Assembly: GCF_007176755.1 (NCBI RefSeq)
Contig: NZ_BJTV01000021.1
Location: 32,736 to 96,735 of the forward strand
Origin: Streptomyces sp. 1-11
Lineage (GTDB): Bacteria > Actinomycetota > Actinomycetes > Streptomycetales > Streptomycetaceae
Direction of reading: 5' to 3'
DNA length: 64,000 nt
Below the pieces are notes generated by a model. That model was not told the origin of the DNA. It did no database searches and saw only the letters and a program-made list of their open reading frames with translations. The stretch's first letter is position 1. Each line of letters begins with the position of its first letter. The position numbers and the translations under genes were made by a program. Shown here piece after piece: positions 40,713 through 49,454 of this stretch.

Positions 40713-42602
40713 TCATCGGTGCGTCTCCAGATCCCTGCGATGCGCCCACTGCGGCGGCCCGGGAGACTCGGGGCCCGCCGCCGGACTCCCGCCCGCCGCG
40801 CGGCGCCTGGCGACCGCGCGCACCAGACGCCGCGCGCCCCGCCCCCCGGGCGGACGCCGGGAATCCGACGACAGGCCCCCCAGGAACCCCTCGGCCCGCG
40901 CCGACGCGAGGCCGATGCGCAGCAGGTCCGCGCTCTTCTCGAAGAGCAGGAACCTCGGTTCCCAGATGGGCCGGTACTTCGCGTTGGCGCGGTACAGCGA
41001 CTCGATCTGCCACCAGCGGGAGAAGAAGCTGAGCAGCGACCGCCACAGCCTCAGCACCGGACCGGCGCCGAGGCGCGCGCCACGTTCGAAGACCGAGCGG
41101 AACATCGCGAAGTTGAGCGAGACCTGCGTGATCCCGGTCTCCCCGGACCGCCGCAGCAGCTCGATGACCATGAACTCCATCAGCCCGTTGTCGGAGTCCC
41201 GGTCCCGCCGCATGAGGTCGAGGGACAGCCCGTGCGGCCCCCAGGGCACGAAGGAGAGCAGCGCCCGCAGCCTGCCCTCGGCGTCCGTGCACTCCAGCAT
41301 CACGCACCGGCCGTCCTCGGGGTCGGCGAGCCGCCCCAGCGCCATGCTGAAGCCGCGCTCGCCGGCCCCGTCCCGCCAGTCGTCGGCGCGCTCCACGAGG
41401 TACGCCATCTCCGCCGCCGGAATGTCCTCGTGCCGCCGGATCCGCACCCGGTACCCGGCCCGCCGCACCCGGTTGTACGCCTGCCGGACCGTGCGCATCG
41501 CCCGCCCCTCCAGGGTGAACTCGGCGACCTCCACGATCGCCTCGTCGCCGAGTTCCAGCGCGTCCAGACCGTGCCGGGCGTAGACCGTGCCCGCCTCCTC
41601 GCTCGCCCCCATCACGGCCGGGATCCACCCGTGCGCCCGCGCCTCGGTCAGCCACGGCCCGATCGCCCCGGGCCACGCCTCCGGGTCGCCGAGCGGGTCG
41701 CCGGAGGCGAGGCTCACCCCGCCGACGACGCGGTAGGCGACGGCCGCCTTCCCGGTCGGCGACCACACCACGCTCTTCTCCCGGCGCAGCGCGAAGTAGC
41801 CGAGCGAGTCCCGCTCCCCGTGCCGCTCCAGCAGCGCCCGCAGCCGTTTCTCGTCGTCCTCGGTGAGCGGGTCCACGGCGCGCCGGGAGCGGAAGGCGGC
41901 GTAGAAGACGGCCAGGACGAGCGCCGTGCTGAGCACGTTGACCGTCACGTTGGCCCAGTTGGGCGGGTCGATCCCGGGAAAGCGGCTCTCGTCGGCGGCC
42001 ACCGAGATCAGCCGCAGCGTGCCGTAGTGCCAGCGCTCCCGGAACGTCGAACGGGCCGCGTCCGAGGCCTGGTTGGTGACCGTGACCAGCGCACCGGCGA
42101 GCAGCGAGGCGAGCAGGCCGCCGCCCACCGCCACGGTCGCGGCCAGCCGCGGGTTCGACCGGTCACCCTTGGCGTAGAACTCCCGCCGGCCGGCCAGCAG
42201 CGATCCGGTGAAGACGGCCGTGAGGGCCAGGGAGACCCAGTTCTGCGCGTACTGCCGGATCTCCGGGAACGCCATGGCGAAGGCGAACAGGACCAGGAAC
42301 GAACCGCTCAGCACCAGGTTCAGGATCCAGGCGGCCCGTTTGCGCCGCCGCATGGTGACCGCCAGGAACGCGGTGAACACGCCCGAGGCGAAGCCGGCGG
42401 TCAGCAGGTACGGCGTGAAGAGGTTCTCCTGGTTGTGCCGCCGTACGTCCTGCCCCAGCGAAACCCACACCGCGCTCAGGAAGTTGACGAACGCGACGGC
42501 CCGCAGGTACCAGACGGCGAACGCGGCGGCCCGGCGGGAGGCGCCGCCGGACCGCCGCCCCGGCTCGGCCTGCTGTTCCACGGCAAATCGGGCATCTCCC
42601 AT
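40713..42602 (-). CDS. Phosphatidylglycerol lysyltransferase-like protein (DUF2156/MprF C-domain)
   Basis: 629 aa. The N-terminal 220 residues hold six or more membrane segments; the C-terminal 350 residues are the LPG-synthase-type domain (motifs FALRREKSVVWSPTGKAAVAYRVVGGVSLASGDPLGD, HGLSLDLMRRDRDSDNGLMEFMVIELLRRSGETGITQVSLNFAMFRSVFERG). Such proteins move an aminoacyl group from tRNA to phosphatidylglycerol and confer cationic-peptide resistance; here the tRNA (Lys or other) is not identified. Read into the rhomboid-like gene. Confidence 0.9.
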   Translation of the reverse strand: MGDARFAVEQQAEPGRRSGGASRRAAAFAVWYLRAVAFVNFLSAVWVSLGQDVRRHNQENLFTPYLLTAGFASGVFTAFLAVTMRRRKRAAWILNLVLSGSFLVLFAFAMAFPEIRQYAQNWVSLALTAVFTGSLLAGRREFYAKGDRSNPRLAATVAVGGGLLASLLAGALVTVTNQASDAARSTFRERWHYGTLRLISVAADESRFPGIDPPNWANVTVNVLSTALVLAVFYAAFRSRRAVDPLTEDDEKRLRALLERHGERDSLGYFALRREKSVVWSPTGKAAVAYRVVGGVSLASGDPLGDPEAWPGAIGPWLTEARAHGWIPAVMGASEEAGTVYARHGLDALELGDEAIVEVAEFTLEGRAMRTVRQAYNRVRRAGYRVRIRRHEDIPAAEMAYLVERADDWRDGAGERGFSMALGRLADPEDGRCVMLECTDAEGRLRALLSFVPWGPHGLSLDLMRRDRDSDNGLMEFMVIELLRRSGETGITQVSLNFAMFRSVFERGARLGAGPVLRLWRSLLSFFSRWWQIESLYRANAKYRPIWEPRFLLFEKSADLLRIGLASARAEGFLGGLSSDSRRPPGGRGARRLVRAVARRRAAGGSPAAGPESPGPPQWAHRRDLETHR

Positions 42603-42657
42603 GAGGAAGGATCATATGGGGGCCCTCGCCGCGAACCGTGCAGCCGACCGCGACCGG

Positions 42658-43800
42658 CTACTCCTTCTCCGGCTCCGTCTCCCGGCCCGGCTCCAGACCG
42701 GCACCCGGCGCGGCGTCGCCGTCCTCCGGCTCCGGCTTGTCGTCCGCCCCGGGCTCCGGTTCCTCGGGCAGCTCGGCGGCCAGCGCGGCGGCGGCCCGCA
42801 CCAGCGGCAGCGCCAGCAGCGCCCCCACGCCCTCGCCGACCTTCACGCCCTGCTCCAGCAGCGGCTCCAGCGCCATCCGGTCCAGCGCCTTCGCCTGCCC
42901 CGGCTCCCCGCTGTCGTGCCCGGCCAGCCACCAGTCGGGCGCCCGGAACGCGACCCGCTGGGCGACCAGGGCGCACGCGGCGGACACCACGCCGTCCAGG
43001 ATCACCGGCAGCTTGCGCACGGCGCACTGCAGCAGGAACCCGGTCATCGCGGCCAGATCGGCGCCGCCCACGGTGGCGAGGAGCTGAAGCTGGTCGCCGA
43101 GCACCGGGCGCGCCCGCCGCAGCGCGTCCCGGATCGCCGCGCACTTGCGCATCCACGCCAGGTCGTCGACCGGCAGGCCGCCCCGCCCGGTCACCACGGA
43201 GGCGTCGGTCCCGCACAGCGCGGCGACCAGCACCGCGGCGGCCGTGGTCCCGCCCACGCTCAGGTCGCCGAGCACCACCAGGTCCGTCCCCGAGTCGGCC
43301 TCCTCGTCGGCGACCGCCACGCCGGCCCGGAAGGCCGCCTCGGCCTCGTCGGCGGTGAGCGCGTCCTCGATGTCGATACGGCCGCTGCCGCGCCGCACGC
43401 GGTGGCGCACGACGTCCTCCGGGAAGGCCTCCGGCGGGCAGTCCAGCGACATGTCCACCACGCGCACCGGGACGTCCAGCCGGCGCGCGAGCACCGACAC
43501 CGGGCTGCCGCCCTCGAGCACCGCCCGCACCAGCCGCTCGGCGCCGCCCGCAGGCCGTGCGGAGACGCCGAGTTCCGCGACGCCGTGATCGCCGGCGAAG
43601 AGCACCACCCGCGGCCGCTCGACCGGCCGTACCGGTACGGCGCCCTGCGCGGCGGACAGCCACTCGCCCAGCTCGTCCAGCCGTCCGAGCGACCCGGGCG
43701 GCACGATCTGGCGCTCGCGCCGGGCCTCGGCGTCACGGCGAACGCCCCCGTCCGGGCGCTCGATCAGATCGGTGAAGTCGTCCAGTTCAAGGCTGCTCAT
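42658..43800 (-). CDS. cobT: Nicotinate-nucleotide-dimethylbenzimidazole phosphoribosyltransferase
   Basis: 380 aa. Blocks: PPGSLGRLDELGEWLSAAQG, VVLFAGDHGVAELGVSARP, DLVVLGDLSVGGTTAAAVLVAALCG, a conserved Glu in HDSGEPGQAKALDRMALEPLLEQGVKVGEGVGALLALPL (the family's catalytic Glu near the end). The last 25 residues are an acidic tail. It makes alpha-ribazole phosphate for CobS. The start is divergent from the methyltransferase gene at the right. Confidence 0.95.
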   Translation of the reverse strand: MSSLELDDFTDLIERPDGGVRRDAEARRERQIVPPGSLGRLDELGEWLSAAQGAVPVRPVERPRVVLFAGDHGVAELGVSARPAGGAERLVRAVLEGGSPVSVLARRLDVPVRVVDMSLDCPPEAFPEDVVRHRVRRGSGRIDIEDALTADEAEAAFRAGVAVADEEADSGTDLVVLGDLSVGGTTAAAVLVAALCGTDASVVTGRGGLPVDDLAWMRKCAAIRDALRRARPVLGDQLQLLATVGGADLAAMTGFLLQCAVRKLPVILDGVVSAACALVAQRVAFRAPDWWLAGHDSGEPGQAKALDRMALEPLLEQGVKVGEGVGALLALPLVRAAAALAAELPEEPEPGADDKPEPEDGDAAPGAGLEPGRETEPEKE

Positions 43801-43933
43801 TCGCCGAACAGTACCGGCAGCGGACGAACCCGCCCGCGCCACAGCGCCACCACGCGGTGACGACGTCATTGCGTCCAAGATCGGTATCCCATACGTTCCG
43901 GTTTGTCGCGGAATGTCGCCCTGGGAGCCGTCC

Positions 43934-44938
43934 ATGCAGCCCTCGCCCTCCTCCACGCTGGTCAACGAGCCCTGCGACCCCTTCCTGGAACCACGCCGCG
44001 AGGACTGCCCCTGGTGCGGCTCCCGGCGCCTGCGGACCCGGATGCGCGCCCCGGACCCGCTGCGGCACCGGCCCGGCAGCCACGCCCTCGACGAGTGCGG
44101 CGACTGCGGCCACGTCTTCCAGAACCCCCGGCTCACCGCGGAGGGCCTCGCCTTCTACCACCGGGACTCCTACGTGCGACAGCTCGAGGAGTTCGCCGGG
44201 CGGCTCCGCTCCGCCCGCACGGTCCGCCGCCGCCACCGCGCCGCCGCGCACGCGCTGTCGGCGCTGCCCGACCCGGAGAGCTGGCTGGACGTGGGCACGG
44301 GCCACGCCCGCTTCCCCGAGGCGGCGAAGGAGTTCTTCCCGTACACCAGCTTCGACGGCCTGGACCCGACGGCCCGCGTCGAACAGGCCCTGCTGGAGGG
44401 CCGCGTCGAGGAGGCCCACCGCGGCTACCTGAGCACCCCGGGCACGGCGGCCCGCCTGCGCGCCCGCTACGACGTGGTCAGCATGTTCCACCACCTGCAG
44501 CACACCCCGGAGCCGCGCGCCGAACTCCGCGCCGCGCTCGCCGTCCTGCGGCCCGGCGGCCACCTCGTCGTCGAAGTCCCCGACCCGCGCTGCGCGTTCG
44601 CCGCGCTCCTGGGCAGGTGGTGGTGGTCCTACGGACAGCCGAGGCACCTGCACCTGCCGACCCTCGCCAACCTCCGCGCGGAGCTGGAGCGGCAGGGCTG
44701 CACGGTCCTCGTCACCGACCGCGCCGCCCCGCACACCCCCTACGACCTGTCGGCGGCCCTCACCCTCGCCCTGTCCCGCACCCGTCCCCTCCTGCGGGCC
44801 GCGGCGGCCCCCCTGACCGACCTGGCCTGGGCGCTCGACCACGCCCTGTGCCCCCTCGCCCGGCACACCCCCTTCTCCAACGCCTACCGCCTCGTGGCCC
44901 GCAAGAACACGGCGGCCACCGTCCAGCCGCCGCCCTGA
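43934..44938 (+). CDS. Class I SAM-dependent methyltransferase with N-terminal zinc-ribbon-like motif
   Basis: 334 aa with GGGAG 6 bp before the ATG (MQPSPSSTLVNEPCDPFLEP). Two CxxC pairs (CPWCGS and ECGDCGHVFQNPRLT) make a zinc-ribbon-like head, followed by the methyltransferase fold: LDVGTGHARFPEAAKE (SAM site), DVVSMFHHLQHTPEPRAELRAALAVLRPGGHLVVEVPDP. The combination is the Methyltransf_23 type. Substrate unknown; it stands divergent to cobT inside the scattered cobalamin genes but no known cobalamin methyltransferase motif is seen. Confidence 0.85.
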   Translation: MQPSPSSTLVNEPCDPFLEPRREDCPWCGSRRLRTRMRAPDPLRHRPGSHALDECGDCGHVFQNPRLTAEGLAFYHRDSYVRQLEEFAGRLRSARTVRRRHRAAAHALSALPDPESWLDVGTGHARFPEAAKEFFPYTSFDGLDPTARVEQALLEGRVEEAHRGYLSTPGTAARLRARYDVVSMFHHLQHTPEPRAELRAALAVLRPGGHLVVEVPDPRCAFAALLGRWWWSYGQPRHLHLPTLANLRAELERQGCTVLVTDRAAPHTPYDLSAALTLALSRTRPLLRAAAAPLTDLAWALDHALCPLARHTPFSNAYRLVARKNTAATVQPPP

Positions 44939-45000
44939 GCGGGACGCGGCCGCCCCGGGACCGGGCGGAAGGCGCGCGGGGAACCGTGCGACCGGGCGCC

Positions 45001-46203
45001 TCAGCCGCGGAGCACCACCGCCTGGCCCGCCACGACCAGCAGCACCTGCTCGCACTCGGCCGCGAACGCCGCGTTCAACCGCCCCAGCTCGTCCCGGTAC
45101 CGCCGCCCGGAGGCGGTCGCCGGCACGATCCCCGACCCCACCTCGTTGGACACCGCCACCACGGTCCGCCGGGCGCCCCGCACCGCCGCCGTCAGCTCCC
45201 GCACCCGCTCCCGCAGCGCCTTCTCCCCGCCGCCGGCCCACTCCGCGTCGTCCCACGCCCCGACGGAGTCCATGACGTCCGTCAGCCACAGCGACAGACA
45301 GTCGATCAGCACCGGCGGCCCGTCCCCGGCCAGCAGCGGCAGCAGGTCCGTCGTCTCCGCCGTACGCCACGACCCCGGCCGCCGCTCCCGGTGCGCCGCC
45401 ACCCGCGCCGCCCACTCGGTGTCCCCGCCGCGCGTGCCGCCCGTGGCCACGTACAGCACGCCGGGGAAGGCCTCCAGGCGCCGCTCGGCCTCCACCGACT
45501 TGCCCGAGCGCGCCCCGCCGAGCACCAGCGTCCGGCGCGGCACGTCCGGCACCTCCTCGTACGCGCCGACCATCAGCGTCGTGCCGTCCGGCACCGCCCG
45601 CGCGCCCGCCGCCGCGAGCCGCCGCCGCAGCTCCGCGCCCTGCGGCACGTCGTGGCCGAGGTGCACGGCGACGACGTCCGTGGTCGGGTCCACCGAACCC
45701 ACCGCCCGCAGCCGGGCCAGCGCGTCCGGCCGGCCGACGACATCGGCGAGGACCATCTGGTAGGTCTCCGGGGCCGGTTCCTCCAGGCCGGCCGGCGCCC
45801 CGCCCGGCGGCAGGTACAGCAGCCGCTGCCCGTCCGGTCCGGTCACCGCGTACCCGGTGCCGCCCGCGTCCATCGCCACCGCCCGCACCCTATGGCCCGT
45901 CAGCAGCGCCAACTCCCGCCCGTCCGGCACCCGCCCGGGCTGCGGCAGCCCGGCCGGCACCTCCACCGGCGGCCCGTCGTGCGGATGGGACAGCAGCACC
46001 TGCCGTACTCCGCCCAGCGAATGCCCGGACCGGGCGGCCGCGAACGCCGCACCCGGCGTCAGGTCGAGCAGCAGGGCCCCGTCCACGAGCAGCGCGGTGG
46101 CCGCCCGCGCGTCAGGGCCCAGCGCGGTCGCGCAGACGGCGCAGGAACAGTCGGGGCGGGGCAGCCCCGCGGGGGCGCCGGTGCCGAGCAGAGTGACTTC
46201 CAC
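45001..46203 (-). CDS. cobU: Metallo-beta-lactamase-like domain fused to adenosylcobinamide kinase/guanylyltransferase
   Basis: 400 aa from a GTG (MEVTLLGTGAPAGLPRPDCSC). Residues 1-215 look like a degraded MBL fold: VLLSHPHDGPPVE has H-x-H-D but no following His, and a later VHLGHDVP. Residues from about 224 are a complete CobU: P-loop LGGARSGKS (229-236), the guanylylated-His motif AAHRERRPGSW, LIDCLSLWLTDVM and VSNEVGSGIVPATASGRRYRDELGRLN. It phosphorylates and guanylylates adenosylcobinamide. The N-terminal half lies just where the active-site His of a hydrolase would be, and may be inactive or have another role. Confidence 0.92.
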   Translation of the reverse strand: MEVTLLGTGAPAGLPRPDCSCAVCATALGPDARAATALLVDGALLLDLTPGAAFAAARSGHSLGGVRQVLLSHPHDGPPVEVPAGLPQPGRVPDGRELALLTGHRVRAVAMDAGGTGYAVTGPDGQRLLYLPPGGAPAGLEEPAPETYQMVLADVVGRPDALARLRAVGSVDPTTDVVAVHLGHDVPQGAELRRRLAAAGARAVPDGTTLMVGAYEEVPDVPRRTLVLGGARSGKSVEAERRLEAFPGVLYVATGGTRGGDTEWAARVAAHRERRPGSWRTAETTDLLPLLAGDGPPVLIDCLSLWLTDVMDSVGAWDDAEWAGGGEKALRERVRELTAAVRGARRTVVAVSNEVGSGIVPATASGRRYRDELGRLNAAFAAECEQVLLVVAGQAVVLRG

Positions 46204-46283
46204 GGACCGATTTTCACCCCTCCCAGCAGGTCTTGCGCTTCCGGCTAGTCTTCCGGGGCAGAGTTGGATCAGAGGAGGCCCAT

Positions 46284-46496
46284 ATGACGGCATGGACGTG
46301 GCGGTTCGAGAAGGCCGACGGGACGGAGGTCCAGCCCGCGGTGCAGCCCGAGGAGTTCACCACCCAGGGGGACGCCGAGTCCTGGATCGGCGAGCACTGG
46401 AAGGCGCTGCAGGAAGGCGGCGCGGACCAGGTGCGCCTGTTCGAGGAGACCAGCGAGATCTACGGCCCGATGAGCCTGCACGCCGAGGCGTCGTAA
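46284..46496 (+). CDS. Small conserved protein
   Basis: 70 aa after AGAGGAGG, MTAWTWRFEKADGTEVQPAVQPEEF. It is acidic with WIGEHWKALQEGGADQVRLFEE. I recognise it only as one of the short conserved actinobacterial proteins without a known role. It is divergent from cobU and convergent with the HtrA-like gene. Confidence 0.75.
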   Translation: MTAWTWRFEKADGTEVQPAVQPEEFTTQGDAESWIGEHWKALQEGGADQVRLFEETSEIYGPMSLHAEAS

Positions 46497-46536
46497 GCCG
46501 CGGCCGGGCGGTGCGGAGGAGCCGCGGCCGCGCTCC

Positions 46537-47610
46537 TCACTGCTCACCCAGTGTCACCTCCACGGTCTTCGCCGCGCCGTCGCGCTGGTAGGTCACCGGG
46601 ACCCGCTGCCCGGGCCGCCGGGCCGCCAGCGCCTCTGACAGCCCGGTGGCGGAGGTGACCGGGGCGCGGTCCACCCCGGTGATCACGTCGCCGGCCCGCA
46701 GCCCGGCCCGGGCGGCCGGGCCGCCGCCGGTGACGGTCACCACCGCGGCCCCGGCCGGCCGGTAGCCGTCGTCCACCACCGTGCGCACGGTGACGCCGAG
46801 TGCGGCCCGCCCCGAGTCGACGACCTTGCCGTTACGGACGATCTGGTCGGCGACCGTGCGCACCATCGACGCGGGGATGGCGAAACCGATGCCGGGCGCC
46901 GCGCCGCCCCCCAGGCCGGGATCGGACGCGGCGAGCGTCGGGATGCCGATGACCTGCCCGTCGAGGTCGACCAGCGCCCCGCCGCTGTTGCCCGGGTTGA
47001 TGGCCGCCGAGGTCTGCACCATGTTCGCGATGGTGGCGCCGGTGCCGCCGGCCGAGCCGCCGCCCTCGCTGACGGTCCGTCCGGTCGCCGAGACGATGCC
47101 CTCGGTCACGCTGGACGACAGTCCGAGCGGTGAGCCCATGGCCAGCACGATGTGGCCGACCTGCACCGTCTCGGAGTTCCCGAACACCGCCGCCCGCAGC
47201 CCGTCCGGCACCCGGTCCAGCTTGATCACCGCGAGGTCCTGCTCGGGGTAGGAGTACACCAGGCGCGCGGTGAGCGGCTCCTCGCTGTGGGCCGTGGTCA
47301 CCCGGAAGGTCTTCTCCGAGCCGACCACGTGCGCGTTCGTGACGATGTGCCCCTGGCCGTCGTACACGACCCCGGAGCCGAGGTCGCCGCTCGCCTGGAT
47401 CTGCACGACCGACGGCAGGACCTCCTTGATCACCTTCAGGTACCGGCCCTGCAGGTCGTCCAGCGCCAGCGGCAGCGCCGCCCGGTCGGACGCGCCGGGC
47501 CGCTCCACCGGCGTCTCCGACGCCGTACAGCCGGCGGCGAGCAGCACGGCACAGACCAGCACGGGAACGCGGGCGCCTCTCAGACGGGCGCGGCCACGGG
47601 AAACGTCCAT
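46537..47610 (-). CDS. Lipoprotein serine protease of the HtrA/DegP type (S1C) with PDZ domain
   Basis: 357 aa. The N-terminus has a signal peptide with lipobox LLAAGC, so it is probably lipid-anchored on the outer face of the membrane. Catalytic triad: His in VTNAHVVGS, Asp in PEQDLAVIKL, Ser in NPGNSGGALVDLDG. A PDZ domain follows (VVDDGYRPAGAAVVTV, GLRAGDVITGVDRAPV). The family degrades or refolds damaged exported proteins. Neighbours give no clue to a partner. Confidence 0.93.
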   Translation of the reverse strand: MDVSRGRARLRGARVPVLVCAVLLAAGCTASETPVERPGASDRAALPLALDDLQGRYLKVIKEVLPSVVQIQASGDLGSGVVYDGQGHIVTNAHVVGSEKTFRVTTAHSEEPLTARLVYSYPEQDLAVIKLDRVPDGLRAAVFGNSETVQVGHIVLAMGSPLGLSSSVTEGIVSATGRTVSEGGGSAGGTGATIANMVQTSAAINPGNSGGALVDLDGQVIGIPTLAASDPGLGGGAAPGIGFAIPASMVRTVADQIVRNGKVVDSGRAALGVTVRTVVDDGYRPAGAAVVTVTGGGPAARAGLRAGDVITGVDRAPVTSATGLSEALAARRPGQRVPVTYQRDGAAKTVEVTLGEQ

Positions 47611-47736
47611 GCCCCGAGTGTTTCCACCGGCGGCCCCCCGGGCCCGCCCGATACGCCCGGACGGCCCCGTAAGCCGCCGGCCACCGAGCCCGCCGGGGGC
47701 CGCCCCTAGGGAGACGGGCCCCGTCGCGACAGGGTT

Positions 47737-48537
47737 CTAGCCGCGTACCCCGCACAGGTGCAGCAGGGCCGCGACCGCCCGGTAGGGGTCCGTGCGCCCC
47801 GCCCGGTCCTCGGCCGCCAGCAGGCTCTCCAGGTCGTCCGGGATCTCCGCGTCGTCCGCCGCGGTGCCGGTGAAGACCTGCACGCCGTACCAGGCGTGCA
47901 GCGGGGCGGCGATGCCGGCCAGGGTGGCGGTCAGCTCCGCCAGCCGGTCGGCCCGTACGTCCGGGCCGGGGCGGGCGGGAGCCTGCGCGTCCGGGTCCGT
48001 CCGCTGACCGGGCAGGCGCGGGGCGGTGCCGAAGGCGGCCAGCGCCCCCGGCCAGTCGCCCGACAGGCCCGGCCGCATGGCGAGCGCGTCGCCGTTGCAC
48101 ACGAGGAGGGACAGCAGCCCGCCGGGCGCGAGCATCCGGGCCAGGCCCGCGACCAGCGGGTCGGGCTCCTCCACGTACATCAGTACGCCGTGGCACAGCA
48201 CCACGTCGAAGCTGCCGGGCAGGAAGTGCACCCCGGTGTCCCGCCCGTCGCCCTGCACGAGACGCACCCGCTCGCGAATGCCCTCGGGCTCACCGGCCAG
48301 GACCCGGCGCGCGGCCGTGACCATCGCCGCGTCCTGCTCGACACCGGTCACCCGGTGGCCGAGCCGGGCCAGCCGCAGCGCCTGCGTACCCCGGCCCATC
48401 CCCACGTCGAGCACCCGCAGCCGCTGCCCGACCGGGAACCGCCCGGCCATCTGCTCGTCGAGCTGCCGGGCCACCAGCTCCTGTCGCACGACGTCACGCA
48501 GGCCGCCCGGCCGGGCGTCGGCCGCACCCCCGGTCAA
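47737..48537 (-). CDS. SAM-dependent methyltransferase
   Basis: 266 aa if the TTG start (MTGGAADARPGGLRD) is right; the DUF3043 stop lies 11 bp upstream. Motifs: LRVLDVGMGRGTQALRLARLGHRVTGVEQDAAMV and DVVLCHGVLMYVEEPDPLVAGLARMLAPGGLLSLLV. The C-terminal third has an RAVAALLHLCGVRG end. The overall form is like CmoM/UbiE-class enzymes acting on small molecules or tRNA. Substrate unknown. Possibly co-transcribed with the DUF3043 gene. Confidence 0.82.
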   Translation of the reverse strand: MTGGAADARPGGLRDVVRQELVARQLDEQMAGRFPVGQRLRVLDVGMGRGTQALRLARLGHRVTGVEQDAAMVTAARRVLAGEPEGIRERVRLVQGDGRDTGVHFLPGSFDVVLCHGVLMYVEEPDPLVAGLARMLAPGGLLSLLVCNGDALAMRPGLSGDWPGALAAFGTAPRLPGQRTDPDAQAPARPGPDVRADRLAELTATLAGIAAPLHAWYGVQVFTGTAADDAEIPDDLESLLAAEDRAGRTDPYRAVAALLHLCGVRG

Positions 48538-48548
48538 AGCCTCTGCGC

Positions 48549-49145
48549 TCAGGGCCGCTCTCCGCGCTTGACCTGCGGCTTCGGCAGCCTGAGCCGGCGC
48601 ATCTGCAGCGAGCGCATCAGGGCGTAGGCGACCGCGCCCCGGCGGTTCTGGTCGGGGAAGCGCTCGGCCAGCCGCTTGCGCAGCCGGAAGCCGCTGAGCA
48701 CCGCGTCGACGACGATCAGCACGATCACCACGGCCCACAGCCACAGCGCCAGCGCCTGGATCGACGGCACCCGCACCACGCTCAGCACCAGGATCACCAC
48801 GGCGAAGGGCAGGAAGAACTCCGCCATGTTGAACCGCGAGTCCACCCAGTCGCGCGCGAACCTGCGCACCGGGCCCTTGTCGCGGGCAGGCAGGTAGCGC
48901 TCGTCGCCGCCGGCCAGCGCCTTGCGCTGCCGCTCCAGCGCCTGGCGCCGCTCCTCGCGCTGACGCTTGGCTGCGTCCTTGCGGGTCGTCGGCGTGCTGG
49001 CGACGCTACGGCGCTGGGACTGGGCCTCACTGCGCTTGGGGGTCGGCCTGCCCTTGGGGGCCTGCGGGTCACGGGGCTGCTTGGAGAAGCTCACGGCCGC
49101 CTTGTCGGCGGGGGTCTTCTCTTCCTTGGCACGGCTACGGAACAC
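48549..49145 (-). CDS. DUF3043-family membrane protein
   Basis: 198 aa from a GTG (MFRSRAKEEKTPADKAAVSFSKQ); an ATG a few codons upstream is possible. A long charged N-terminal half (many Lys, Arg, Gln) precedes two membrane segments (FFLPFAVVILVLSVVRVP, ALWLWAVVIVLIVVDAVLSG) and a basic tail (RKRLAERFPDQNRRGAVAYALMRSLQMRRLRLPKP). This layout matches DUF3043, an actinobacterial family of unknown role. Confidence 0.8.
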   Translation of the reverse strand: MFRSRAKEEKTPADKAAVSFSKQPRDPQAPKGRPTPKRSEAQSQRRSVASTPTTRKDAAKRQREERRQALERQRKALAGGDERYLPARDKGPVRRFARDWVDSRFNMAEFFLPFAVVILVLSVVRVPSIQALALWLWAVVIVLIVVDAVLSGFRLRKRLAERFPDQNRRGAVAYALMRSLQMRRLRLPKPQVKRGERP

Positions 49146-49454
49146 AAAACCCAAGGGTACGGGCTGCACCGGCATGGACCCCAGCCCGCCCGGGAACGAT
49201 CCGGCAACACCGGACGTCTGTAGGGGGACAGAGGGGACGACGCGGACGCTCCACCCGGCGGTCACCGCAGGGGCGCGGCCGGGCCGCCCCGGGGATCACC
49301 TACTCCTCACGCCGGAGCGGCCAGGTCCGCAGTCGTCCTTGGGGATGAGCGCATCGGTCCCCGAACAGTGCGGTAATGGAGTCAGGGCCCGTACTGTGGG
49401 TTCTGTCGCTGGATCGGTCAGCTGGAGTCCGTCAGAAGGGGGCGCGCGAAGCCC

